Shown here piece by piece: positions 1 to 6,434 of a stretch of DNA of 7,208 bases (the stretch's first letter is position 1; the number at the start of each line of letters is the position of its first letter). The translations under genes were made by a program, and so were the position numbers. This DNA comes from an uncultured Prevotellaceae bacterium (GTDB taxonomy: Bacteria > Bacteroidota > Bacteroidia > Bacteroidales > Bacteroidaceae), in contig CALZOH010000166.1 of assembly GCA_945827465.1 (NCBI GenBank), positions 1 to 7,208 on the forward strand, given 5' to 3'. Under the pieces are notes generated by a model, which saw only the letters and a program-made list of their open reading frames with translations, had not been told where the DNA came from and ran no database searches.

Positions 1-126
1 GACGTTTTTGCAGCCTTGCAAAGTCACTCCCCCAGCGTCGGAGAAGGTTTTGCAACCTTGCAAAGTCACTCCCCCGGTGTCGGAGACGTTTTTGCAACCC
101 TGCAAAGTCACTCCCTCAACGTCGGA
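1..126. repeat. 42-bp tandem repeat array, three copies, open at the left edge
   Basis: Three head-to-tail copies of a 42-bp unit lie at 1-42, 43-84 and 85-126. They share the core TTGCAAAGTCACTCCC and a CGTCGGA or TGTCGGA end, and differ at a few positions each. The array starts at the window edge, so more copies may lie to the left. The period is a multiple of three, so all three plus frames and at least one minus frame run through it without a stop. Plus frame 1 reads as a 14-residue repeat (FATLQSHSPxVGE type) and stops at TGA 130-132. One minus frame reads VTLQGCK-type repeats but has no ATG before the array. Whether any of this is translated cannot be decided here. Each unit also carries an inverted repeat, TTTGCAA-CC-TTGCAAA, perfect only in copy 2. 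Confidence 0.9.
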
Positions 127-216
127 GAATGATTCTCTTTTGAAGAGTTCCTGATAAAAAAGGCGGTGAATACATTTTCATAGAAAGAGTTCATTCGATG
201 GTCTTCAATAAATAAG
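127..216. other. Short spacer with no recognised feature
   Basis: This is AT-rich sequence between the repeat array and the nagB terminator hairpin. I see no gene, promoter consensus or RNA structure in it. Confidence 0.5.
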
Positions 217-264
217 AACCCAACGTAGACCGTGAAACAAGTATTTTGTGGCCTACGTTGGGTT
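217..264 (-). terminator. Probable terminator of nagB and the minus-strand operon
   Basis: A perfect 12-bp inverted repeat, AACCCAACGTAG at 217-228 against CTACGTTGGGTT at 253-264, encloses a 24-nt loop in which a few more bases can pair. It begins 24 nt after the nagB stop codon. Read on the minus strand the stem is followed by a T-rich stretch (CTTATTTATTG), although not by a pure T run. On the plus strand no T tract follows. The placement and polarity fit an end to the minus-strand transcript; use as a bidirectional terminator for something on the left cannot be excluded. Confidence 0.75.
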
Positions 265-288
265 GGTAGAATATGTCAAGGGGAAGGA

Positions 289-1083
289 TTAGAAAATCTC
301 GTCCTTTTCGATATCCTTGAAGTATTTGTAGGTGCTTACCTTCAGTTCATCGGTTGAAGGCTCATCGCAAACGATGATGCCATGGCGGTGCATCTGCAAG
401 CTGCTGATGGTCCACATCTGTGAGATGCTGCCTTCAACTACGGCACTCAGAGCACGTGCTTTTTGGTGACCGTTGCAAAGAATCATGACTTCGTCAGCCG
501 ACATGATGGTTTCAACGCCTACTGTGAGTGCCATCTTGGGAACCTTGTTGATATCGTTCTCAAAGAAGCGCGAGTTGGCAATGATGGTGTCGGAGGTCAG
601 AGTCTTGATACGTGTGCGTGAAGCGAACGAAGACCCCGGTTCGTTGAAGGCAATGTGACCGTCGGGACCGATACCGCCGATAAAGAGATGGATGCCACCG
701 ATGGCTTTGATTTTTTCTTCGTAGCTCTCACACTCTGCCTGCAGGTCGGTTGCATTACCGTTGAGGATATGGATGTTTTCTTTGGGGCAATCAATGTGGT
801 TGAAGAGGTTGTCAAACATAAAGTAGTGGTAGCTCTGAGGATGGCTTTCAGGCAGACCTACGTATTCGTCCATATTGAAAGTGACCACGTTCTTAAAGCT
901 TACCCGTCCTTCCTTATATGCTTTTACCAAGTTGCGATACATGCCAATCGGAGTGGAGCCGGTGGGCAATCCTAACACGAAAGGTTTTTCGGGCGTTGGA
1001 TTAAATTGGTTGATACGGGCAATAACATGCTCGGCAGCCCATTTTGACAGGGCTTCGTAATTGTTCTGGATGATTACTCTCAT
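289..1083 (-). CDS. nagB: Glucosamine-6-phosphate deaminase
   Basis: This cytoplasmic enzyme converts glucosamine 6-phosphate to fructose 6-phosphate and ammonia, feeding amino sugars from GlcNAc or peptidoglycan recycling into glycolysis. At 264 aa it is the normal family length (E. coli NagB has 266) and it aligns without shifts. The phosphate-binding loop GLPTGSTP spans residues 38-45. The catalytic residues D72, D141, H143 and E148 are all present, as are R172 and K208 of the active site. S151, S152, R158, K160 and Y254, which in E. coli NagB form or support the GlcNAc-6-phosphate allosteric site, are also kept, so the enzyme may be allosterically activated; that is inference from numbering. 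It is the last gene of the minus-strand run, 36 nt after the lipoprotein gene, and is followed by a strong hairpin. The start ATG gives the usual MRVII N-terminus. No good promoter consensus is visible in the 36-nt gap. Confidence 0.97.
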   Translation of the reverse strand: MRVIIQNNYEALSKWAAEHVIARINQFNPTPEKPFVLGLPTGSTPIGMYRNLVKAYKEGRVSFKNVVTFNMDEYVGLPESHPQSYHYFMFDNLFNHIDCPKENIHILNGNATDLQAECESYEEKIKAIGGIHLFIGGIGPDGHIAFNEPGSSFASRTRIKTLTSDTIIANSRFFENDINKVPKMALTVGVETIMSADEVMILCNGHQKARALSAVVEGSISQMWTISSLQMHRHGIIVCDEPSTDELKVSTYKYFKDIEKDEIF

Positions 1084-1119
1084 GGTTAATGTTGTTGATA
1101 AAATTGTGATATAATATAA

Positions 1120-1599
1120 TTAGAATTTGCGTAACGTGATACGAGCGTAGTTGCTTTGTAATATCAAACTTTTGCTATCGAGTTCTTTGACGATAAAGAT
1201 TTCTTCCGTATGCCAAATGCCGAAAGGCTTGAGTATGTTGATTTCATTTTCTTCGATGGGTATGTCTGAGTCGGGATAATGGCGGTAAAACTCGTAGAGC
1301 CGGAGCGTGTCGCCTCGATGTTTGAATCGACTAAGCACGACGTTGGTATCGGTAATGTCAATGTTGTTCCAATGAATCTTGGATAAGTCGAGTTGAAATG
1401 ATAAATAGGCTTTGTAGTCTTTTGTTGCACAAACAGAGTCATAGGTCGAAGCGGCTGCCTGTTCACGCTGGTAGGCTATGCTCATAATCTGCCACATGCC
1501 GTCAAGATCGCCATTGTCTGAAACTTTGTCGCATGCCACACAGAGGGGCAGCAGTGCCGACAGGAGTAGGGAGAGGATGAGAGGTCTTGCTGTTTTCAT
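1120..1599 (-). CDS. Small predicted lipoprotein, lipocalin-like, function unknown
   Basis: This 159-aa protein has an N-terminal lipoprotein signal: MKTARP, a leucine-rich core at residues 7-20, and a lipobox-like CVAC with the acylated cysteine at C23. The lipobox is slightly atypical (Cys at -3, Leu at -4). The mature N-terminus, CDKVSDNGDLDG, is acidic, which in Bacteroidetes often goes with export to the outer membrane or surface; that step is inference. The rest is mostly short beta-type segments with a DGMWQIMSI start and a final ARITLRKF strand. This resembles the small lipocalin-like lipoproteins common in Bacteroidales, but I cannot name a family with certainty. The start codon is only 5 nt after the stop of the Wzi-family gene, so the two are surely co-transcribed and may act together at the outer membrane. 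No catalytic motif is visible. Confidence 0.85.
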   Translation of the reverse strand: MKTARPLILSLLLSALLPLCVACDKVSDNGDLDGMWQIMSIAYQREQAAASTYDSVCATKDYKAYLSFQLDLSKIHWNNIDITDTNVVLSRFKHRGDTLRLYEFYRHYPDSDIPIEENEINILKPFGIWHTEEIFIVKELDSKSLILQSNYARITLRKF

Positions 1600-1604
1600 G
1601 TGGG

Positions 1605-3110
1605 TTAAAGATTAAATAGTCCTCGTGATATGAGTGTGAACTGAAAACCGGTGTTGTTGCCCATCAGATTGCCCTTGTCGAAGGCAAAGCTACAGCGGAA
1701 ACTGTTGCCGTCTGTATGCCATAAGCCAAGACGTTTAGGCGAGAAGGTAATCTCCGTGAGGAATGAGGTATTATATTTCTTGTCGTCGAATGGGAATTCA
1801 TACGTGCCCCAATTCTCGGAGTAGGTGTAGAGCAAGCGGTAGGAGAGTGACTTGATAGGTTGACCCGAAAAGCCGAAGTGGTGAGCCCTGAAACGGTTGT
1901 TGGTGAACGTCAAGGTGTGGTCTTTGTTATAGAGCGGCGAAGTAAAGAGTGGGTTGCCAATGGCCTGTCCCCAATGTTGCCATCCGGTGTAGATGGTATG
2001 GTTGTAGTAGTTGTCGATAGCACTGATTTGATCACCGATGGTGCTGTTACCGTCGTGATAGATGGGACCGGATTGGTAATCGGTGCGGATGTATTCATAG
2101 ACAGCGCTCTTTACGATGGGATTGTCTGGAAGGGTGATTTCGCATCCATACAAACCGTCTTTCCAACCATATTGTAAGAAAATCTGGGAATGGTCTTCAA
2201 AGAAATGATCCATGTATAGGCGCACTTTGGCTTCTTTCAGTTTGTAGCTAAGGCTGAAGAGCCAACTGCCAAGACTGTTTCCTTGAGAGTTGTTGTAATA
2301 GTCAATAGCGTCGCTTCCTCCGCCGTATATGGCTTTGAAGAAATCCTTGATGCCGGCACTCATTTTAAGGTCGTGATAACCTCCGAAGTCCATGTTGTAG
2401 CTCGTTCCTCCAAATTGAGTGGCCCATTCCATTCCTCCTTCAGCTACTAAGGGAAACTTTTCCTCGTCACCAATGCGCAGGAATCCCGATTTGGTATGTA
2501 CAAACACGTAATTCGTGTGGCGTCCGCCTTTTTTCACAAAATCGTGTTGCCAGTTTTTATCGGTGGTGAGGCCATAACCAAAGTGGAACTTCATGGAAAG
2601 CCAACGTTTGTTGGGTATCAAGTTAAAATAGTCAGGCGTTTCAATGCGTATGTCAGGAATGGGGCGTGCATTGATACCGAATGTCTGGCTGCCGCTGCTC
2701 AGATCTTTGTTCTTCAAGTGAGGAGCATGCTCCTTGCTACCCAGCCATAAACCAATCTTCTTGTACTTGAAACCGGCATAGAGTTGTTGTACAATGAATG
2801 ACGATGTGAAGTTATAAGCCGCCGCCAAGTCAACTCCATACTCGATGCTCCAGTTCTTGGTTTTACCGGTTCGATTCATTCCTTCAGCAGCCAAACGTAA
2901 GTATCCGTTGTTGGGATTAAGACTAGACATGCCGTATTTATTGGCATTGAGCCAAAGCGGATTATTTCCGTCCCCGAATGTTACTTGCCGCTCAATGTTA
3001 TAGCTCAATTGCTTGTCGACTATCTCGTCCGACTCGATATCGGCGTGCAACGGAAGCGAAACAATGGCGGCTAATGCCAAACTTGAAAATAGTTTCATGC
3101 GGAGTGACAT
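1605..3110 (-). CDS. Wzi-family outer-membrane beta-barrel protein (capsule assembly type)
   Basis: This predicted outer-membrane protein resembles the Bacteroidetes members of the Wzi family (Caps_assemb_Wzi). Characterised enterobacterial Wzi is an outer-membrane barrel that holds capsule on the surface; the substrate here is unknown. From the chosen start the protein has 501 aa. A signal peptide covers about residues 1-23 (MSLRMK, hydrophobic core, LHA before Asp). The mature part begins with a family-typical PLWLNANKYG at 51-60, then alternates aromatic and glycine-rich amphipathic strands to the end, as in an 18-strand-type barrel, finishing in FTLISRGLFNL. An in-frame ATG at 3167 would add 19 residues before the signal peptide and overlap rny by 32 nt, so I prefer the ATG at 3110; the ATG at 3098 (497 aa) is equally compatible with the signal. 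No capsule or polysaccharide genes adjoin it. A lipoprotein gene follows after 5 nt. Confidence 0.85.
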   Translation of the reverse strand: MSLRMKLFSSLALAAIVSLPLHADIESDEIVDKQLSYNIERQVTFGDGNNPLWLNANKYGMSSLNPNNGYLRLAAEGMNRTGKTKNWSIEYGVDLAAAYNFTSSFIVQQLYAGFKYKKIGLWLGSKEHAPHLKNKDLSSGSQTFGINARPIPDIRIETPDYFNLIPNKRWLSMKFHFGYGLTTDKNWQHDFVKKGGRHTNYVFVHTKSGFLRIGDEEKFPLVAEGGMEWATQFGGTSYNMDFGGYHDLKMSAGIKDFFKAIYGGGSDAIDYYNNSQGNSLGSWLFSLSYKLKEAKVRLYMDHFFEDHSQIFLQYGWKDGLYGCEITLPDNPIVKSAVYEYIRTDYQSGPIYHDGNSTIGDQISAIDNYYNHTIYTGWQHWGQAIGNPLFTSPLYNKDHTLTFTNNRFRAHHFGFSGQPIKSLSYRLLYTYSENWGTYEFPFDDKKYNTSFLTEITFSPKRLGLWHTDGNSFRCSFAFDKGNLMGNNTGFQFTLISRGLFNL

Positions 3111-3135
3111 TCGTATAGGTAGGGAGGGAAAGGCG

Positions 3136-4668
3136 TTATTTAGCGTAGTTGATGGCGCGTATTTCACGGATGACGGTAATCTTAACCTGGCCCGGATAAG
3201 TCATCTCATCCTGAATCTTCTTGGCGATTTCAGCACTCAGGTTGGCAGTCTGGCCGTCATCAATCTTGTCAGCACCAACGATAACACGTAACTCACGACC
3301 GGCTTGGATCGCATAAGTCTTGGTGACACCAGGATAACTCATGGCAATGTTCTCCAAGTCGTTCAGGCGCTTGATGTAAGCTTCAACAATTTCGCGGCGT
3401 GCTCCGGGACGTGCACCACTGATGGCGTCACAAACCTGTACGATGGGGGCAAGCAACGTATTCATCTCTGTTTCGTCGTGGTGAGCTGCAATGGCATTGC
3501 AAATGTCAGCCTTTTCTTTATATTGCTCTGCCAATTTTGAACCGTAAAGTGCGTGTGAGAGTTCGGTTTCTTCATCGGGCACTTTACCTATGTCGTGCAA
3601 CAAGCCGGCTCTCTTTGCCTTCTTGGGATTCAACCCTAATTCAGCTGCCATGATGGAACATAAGTTGGCGGTTTCGCGAGCATGTTGTAACAAGTTCTGA
3701 CCGTAGGAAGAACGGTACTTCATCTTTCCGATAATGCGAATCAGTTCGGGATGCAATCCATGAATGCCCAAGTCAATGGCCGTACGTTTTCCGGTCTCAA
3801 TAACTTCTTCGTCTACCTGTCTCTTTACCTTTGCCACCACTTCTTCGATGCGGGCAGGATGTATGCGTCCGTCGGTGATGAGTTGGTGGAGTGCCAAACG
3901 GCAAATTTCGCGTCTTACCGGATCAAAGGCCGAGATAACAATGGCTTCGGGAGTGTCGTCCACTACGATTTCTACTCCGGTTGCAGCTTCGAGAGCACGG
4001 ATGTTGCGTCCTTCGCGTCCGATAATGCGTCCTTTCACTTCGTCGTTGTCAATGTGGAAAACAGTTACGCTGTTTTCGATGGCCGTTTCCGTAGCAACGC
4101 GTTGAATGGTCTGTATGACGATGCGCTTGGCTTCCTTGGCTGCAGTCATCTTGGCATCGTCCATGATCTCGTTGATGTAGCTTTGGGCGTTGGTTTGAGC
4201 CTCATCTTTGAGCGAAACAATCAGTTTCTCTTTAGCTTCTTCGGCTGAGAGTCCGCTGATGGCTTCCAATTTTTCACGCTCCATCTGCTGCATCTTGTCA
4301 ATTTCTTCTTGCTTCTTGACGAGGAGACTTTGTTGAGCGTCAAGATTGTTCTGTTGGCGATCCATCTCATTCTTTCGGCGTGTGAGCGCTTCTTGGCGCT
4401 GAGCCAAATTCATTTCGCGCTGTTTGATTTTGTTTTCCGACTGAAGGATGTGCTGGTTACGTTGCTGCACTTCTTTTTCAAGCTGAGCTTTTTTGTTGAG
4501 GAATTCCTCTTTAACTTCCAACAACTTCTTTTGCTTCAAAACTTCTGCATCGTTGGCAGCTTCACTCATCATCTTGTTGTATTTACTCTTGATGACGAAT
4601 CTGAAAATCATAAAACCAATGCCGATTCCGACAATAAGGCTGATTATAGTAAAAATGATGATATCCAT
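3136..4668 (-). CDS. rny: Ribonuclease Y, membrane-anchored endoribonuclease
   Basis: RNase Y starts decay and processing of many mRNAs by internal cleavage at the inner face of the cytoplasmic membrane. At 510 aa this protein is close to family length (about 520). The domain order is complete: a transmembrane anchor at residues 3-24; a long charged coiled coil rich in Gln, Glu and Lys from about 30 to 160; a KH RNA-binding domain whose GxxG-type loop is GRIIGREGRNIR at 213-224; and an HD phosphohydrolase domain. Likely metal ligands are H329 (QHARE), H358-D359 (LLHDIGK), the AAHHDE at 394-399, and D414 in VCDAISGARPGARRE. It starts 30 nt after zapA and ends 25 nt before the Wzi-family gene. 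The zapA-rny neighbourhood is common in Bacteroidales. The many plus-strand frames opposite it are shadows caused by its regular codon composition. Confidence 0.97.
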   Translation of the reverse strand: MDIIIFTIISLIVGIGIGFMIFRFVIKSKYNKMMSEAANDAEVLKQKKLLEVKEEFLNKKAQLEKEVQQRNQHILQSENKIKQREMNLAQRQEALTRRKNEMDRQQNNLDAQQSLLVKKQEEIDKMQQMEREKLEAISGLSAEEAKEKLIVSLKDEAQTNAQSYINEIMDDAKMTAAKEAKRIVIQTIQRVATETAIENSVTVFHIDNDEVKGRIIGREGRNIRALEAATGVEIVVDDTPEAIVISAFDPVRREICRLALHQLITDGRIHPARIEEVVAKVKRQVDEEVIETGKRTAIDLGIHGLHPELIRIIGKMKYRSSYGQNLLQHARETANLCSIMAAELGLNPKKAKRAGLLHDIGKVPDEETELSHALYGSKLAEQYKEKADICNAIAAHHDETEMNTLLAPIVQVCDAISGARPGARREIVEAYIKRLNDLENIAMSYPGVTKTYAIQAGRELRVIVGADKIDDGQTANLSAEIAKKIQDEMTYPGQVKITVIREIRAINYAK

Positions 4669-4698
4669 ATTTAAATGTTCTTATCTTGTTAGTAATTA

Positions 4699-4971
4699 TT
4701 ATAGATGCTTATTTAATTCCGACACCACTTCTTGAAGTTGGTCGTCGAAGTTTTTTTCTTTAATCAGACTGATGGCAATGTCAAGTGCCACCATTGTTAC
4801 GTAGTCTTCTTTCTCTTGATCGGGGAATGTTGAAATATATTTTTGTAGTTTGTCATTAATTAATTTAGAGGCTTCCCGATAGATCTCCTCATCTTTTCTC
4901 TTAATGGTGATGGGGAAAATTCGTGAGCCAATGTTCAGTTGAATGGTCAGTAAATCGGAGTTGCTTGTCAT
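4699..4971 (-). CDS. zapA: Cell division protein ZapA
   Basis: ZapA binds FtsZ at the division site and bundles its filaments. The 90-aa size is typical for the family. The N-terminal part (LTIQLNIGSRIFPITIKRKDEE, about residues 8-29) matches the short beta-rich head that contacts FtsZ, with the family-like pattern of a small beta hairpin before the helix. It is followed by the helix EIYREASKLINDKLQKY and a C-terminal coiled-coil helix (VTMVALDIAISLIKEK... to LNKHL) used for dimer and tetramer formation. It sits 9 nt after the small coiled-coil gene and 30 nt before rny. In several other phyla a 6S RNA gene follows zapA; here the gap is far too short for one. Confidence 0.92.
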   Translation of the reverse strand: MTSNSDLLTIQLNIGSRIFPITIKRKDEEIYREASKLINDKLQKYISTFPDQEKEDYVTMVALDIAISLIKEKNFDDQLQEVVSELNKHL

Positions 4972-4980
4972 GGCTTGAGT

Positions 4981-5250
4981 TTATGTGTTCAGCAGGGCAA
5001 TACATTTATCGACCTGTCGAATCAGTTGGTTGATTTCCTGACGGGCATTTTTTACGTTGTCTTGAGAGAGACTGATGACTTTGGCTGATTTGATGCTGTC
5101 GATGTCTTGGCGCAGTAGTTTGTTTTCCTCTCGCAGCAAGTCATTGGCCTGACTTACCTGTTTGAGTTGCTCCAAAGTTTCGGCATAACGTTGTGAAAGC
5201 ATTCTTACTTTCACGCTCAGTTCTTCCATCAGTTGTTCTCTCTTGCTCAT
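4981..5250 (-). CDS. Small coiled-coil protein, possible ZapA partner
   Basis: This 89-aa protein is almost entirely predicted alpha-helical coiled coil. It has heptad-like spacing of Leu, Val and Ile from about residue 8 to 55 (for example LLREENKLLRQDI), then a second short helix (ARQEINQLIRQVDKCIALLNT) after a small break near KVISLSQ. There is no signal peptide or membrane segment, so it should be cytoplasmic. The start is 14 nt after the stop of the upstream gene and the stop is 9 nt before zapA, which suggests translational coupling. The size, the coiled coil and the zapA neighbourhood recall ZapB-like division factors of other phyla, but I see no sequence motif that proves this. The gene itself is convincing; its function is inference. 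Confidence 0.85.
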   Translation of the reverse strand: MSKREQLMEELSVKVRMLSQRYAETLEQLKQVSQANDLLREENKLLRQDIDSIKSAKVISLSQDNVKNARQEINQLIRQVDKCIALLNT

Positions 5251-5264
5251 AGGCGCAGATGGAA

Positions 5265-5909
5265 TCAGTTAGATGGTTTCTTTTCATCACTATCCTTGGG
5301 GCGAGGTTCTTTTTTCGCCAGCAAGATGATGTGATAAACATATTGGGTCATCCAATTCTGACTATAGCCCAATCGCTTCTGGTATTGACGAATGCCTATT
5401 ACACCTTTGCGGACGGCGTCGTCTTTCCAATTGTCTTTAGTCAGAATGTTGTTGACACCTTTTTCAACAACATCATATAAAGTCTTCTTGAAAATGGAGG
5501 GAATGCGCAATTTCCATTGCATGGTGTTCGATACCACCATCATCAGGTCTTGGCTGAATCCCTGGAATACGTACATGTAGGTTTGCACGTCTTGAATCTG
5601 CTTGCAGTTGCGCTTAATGCTTTCGTCGATTTCTTTGAAGAAGTTGTCTTCCATTCCGTAGATTTCGTTCAGCATCTTCCGGCAACGTTGTTTCTCTCCT
5701 TGGCCAAGCTTGTTATTCACTGTTGCCACGTGGAGAGTTTGTTTAAACACCCTCAGGTCAGGCAACGCATTCAAGTTCGTGATGCCTACCTTACAAGCAA
5801 TGGCAGCTTGGTAATACACACGAATCAAGGTCATGAAGTCTTCCATGCCCCCACCTTTCTGTGCGTTTTCGTTCTCTTTATGTGGATAAAGTTTTGATAA
5901 GAATCCCAT
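5265..5909 (-). CDS. Conserved-looking protein of unknown function, first gene of the operon
   Basis: I do not recognise the family of this 214-aa protein. It is soluble-looking: no signal peptide and no clear membrane segment, although there is a short hydrophobic patch near YVYHIILLAKK at about 190-200. The N-terminus has a charged, glycine-bearing linker (KENENAQKGGG, residues 11-21) before a helical region that begins MEDFMTLIRVYYQ; M22 is a possible alternative start. The middle is helical and rich in Lys, Asn, Met and aromatic residues. The tail is highly charged (PRPKDSDEKKPSN). It is first in the run with zapA and rny, 14 nt before the coiled-coil gene, and has a probable promoter just upstream, so it may be tied to division or RNA turnover; that is position-based inference only. 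Confidence 0.85.
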   Translation of the reverse strand: MGFLSKLYPHKENENAQKGGGMEDFMTLIRVYYQAAIACKVGITNLNALPDLRVFKQTLHVATVNNKLGQGEKQRCRKMLNEIYGMEDNFFKEIDESIKRNCKQIQDVQTYMYVFQGFSQDLMMVVSNTMQWKLRIPSIFKKTLYDVVEKGVNNILTKDNWKDDAVRKGVIGIRQYQKRLGYSQNWMTQYVYHIILLAKKEPRPKDSDEKKPSN

Positions 5910-5912
5910 GAT

Positions 5913-5933
5913 TTAATGATTTGTGAATCCCAT
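5913..5933 (-). other. Possible six-codon upstream reading frame in the operon leader
   Basis: On the minus strand an ATG at 5933 opens a frame reading MGFTNH followed by TAA, ending 3 nt before the ATG of the 214-aa gene. The nine bases ATGGGATTC occur both at this ATG and at the real start 24 nt downstream, so it looks like a small local duplication of the start region. It may be a decoy start, a leader peptide with a coupling role, or chance. There is no direct sign of translation. Confidence 0.25.
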
Positions 5934-5984
5934 AACCAATTTTTGTAAAATCGTATTTGTTAGGGAGCTACTTTTTCAATTTTG

Positions 5985-5992
5985 CAAAGATA
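5985..5992 (-). promoter_or_regulatory. Probable -7 promoter box of the seven-gene operon
   Basis: On the minus strand the sequence is TATCTTTG, an exact match to the Bacteroidetes -7 consensus TAnnTTTG. It lies 75 nt upstream of the ATG at 5909, in AT-rich sequence and in the right orientation. A matching -33 TTTG at the usual spacing of about 20 nt is not present; the nearest TTTG is 33 nt upstream (6026-6029), which is too far. The leader would be about 70 nt. Confidence 0.55.
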
Positions 5993-6235
5993 GGAAAAAA
6001 ATAAATTATAACCCTTTTTTCTTTCCAAAGATTAAAGAACGATTTGGGCAGTGTGTTCATTTTGTTGGGTTCTTCACAAATACATCTGGTTAGGTCGTGT
6101 TAATTTGTTTTGGTCGGGTTTATGTGTCAGTGCATTGTTTATCATACTTGTCGTAGATGATACCCGAATGTATTGTATTAGGCCATATCGGTGGTCATTG
6201 TTATTAGTTACTTGAATGCAGTCGATCCTGAATAA
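5993..6235. other. Intergenic stretch without recognised gene
   Basis: This AT-rich region lies upstream of the operon promoter. The plus strand of about 6047-6240 is T- and G-rich and poor in C. I found no long frame, no tRNA and no convincing hairpin, only a weak ATCAT/ATGAT pair near 6140-6162. It could hold a small RNA or decayed DNA, but nothing shows it. Confidence 0.5.
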
Positions 6236-6373
6236 GTGGGGCTTGTCTCACTTGTTTCAGACCTTTGGGAGGATGTAAAAGCGAAGGTTGCGATTGCAGT
6301 AAGCACGAAACTGCTTGATGCGGACAGGAAGATAGGACAATATCTTTCGGTGAAGGGTGATGACGTGAAATAA
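6236..6373 (+). pseudogene. Short gene remnant, weakly like the DUF1016 (YhcG) N-terminal domain
   Basis: An open stretch of 45 codons without an ATG near its beginning lies between TAA 6233-6235 and a double stop TAATAA at 6371. Its translation includes VKAKVAIAVSTKLLDADRK followed by IGQYLS. This recalls the DUF1016 N-terminal pattern, in which an AR-x-VA-x-AVN motif is followed by YWxIGxxI, but the Asn and the Trp of that pattern are not kept. DUF1016/YhcG proteins are nuclease-related proteins often found near defence genes. The piece is too short to be functional, and the match is from memory of the motif. It may equally be a chance frame. Confidence 0.3.
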
Positions 6374-6379
6374 TAAAAC

Positions 6380-6410
6380 CGGTCCATTGAAGTGATTTTC
6401 CAATGGACCG
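6380..6410 (-). terminator. Rho-independent-type terminator behind the epimerase remnant
   Basis: A perfect 10-bp inverted repeat, CGGTCCATTG at 6380-6389 and CAATGGACCG at 6401-6410, encloses an 11-nt loop. On the minus strand the stem is followed directly by GTTTTATTATTT, so it has the form of an intrinsic terminator for that strand. It begins 24 nt after the TAA of the epimerase remnant, which suggests that the remnant kept its own terminator. The plus-strand remnant that ends at 6373 converges on the same hairpin. Confidence 0.75.
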
Positions 6411-6434
6411 ATTGTGCGGAATGTGAGGCTGAAC

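Noticed and set aside
1..126. CRISPR array
   Set aside because: The units are directly adjacent with no unique spacers between them, so this is a simple tandem repeat.
655..975. Plus-strand frame of 106 codons opposite nagB
   Set aside because: It is antisense to an intact NagB with all catalytic residues, and no motif is visible in its translation.
3111..3167. Longer start for the Wzi-family gene at 3167
   Set aside because: It would place 19 residues before a clear signal peptide and overlap the end of rny. The ATGs at 3110 or 3098 put the signal peptide at the N-terminus.
3751..4248. Plus-strand frame of 165 codons opposite rny
   Set aside because: It is fully antisense to a well-supported RNase Y gene. 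Its translation has no recognisable domain and other overlapping frames are equally open, so it is a shadow.
4669..4698. 6S RNA gene beside zapA
   Set aside because: The gap between zapA and rny is only 30 nt, far too short for a 6S RNA.
5993..6029. Full -33/-7 promoter pair for the operon
   Set aside because: The only TTTG upstream of the -7 box is 33 nt away, not about 20, so only the -7 box is reported.
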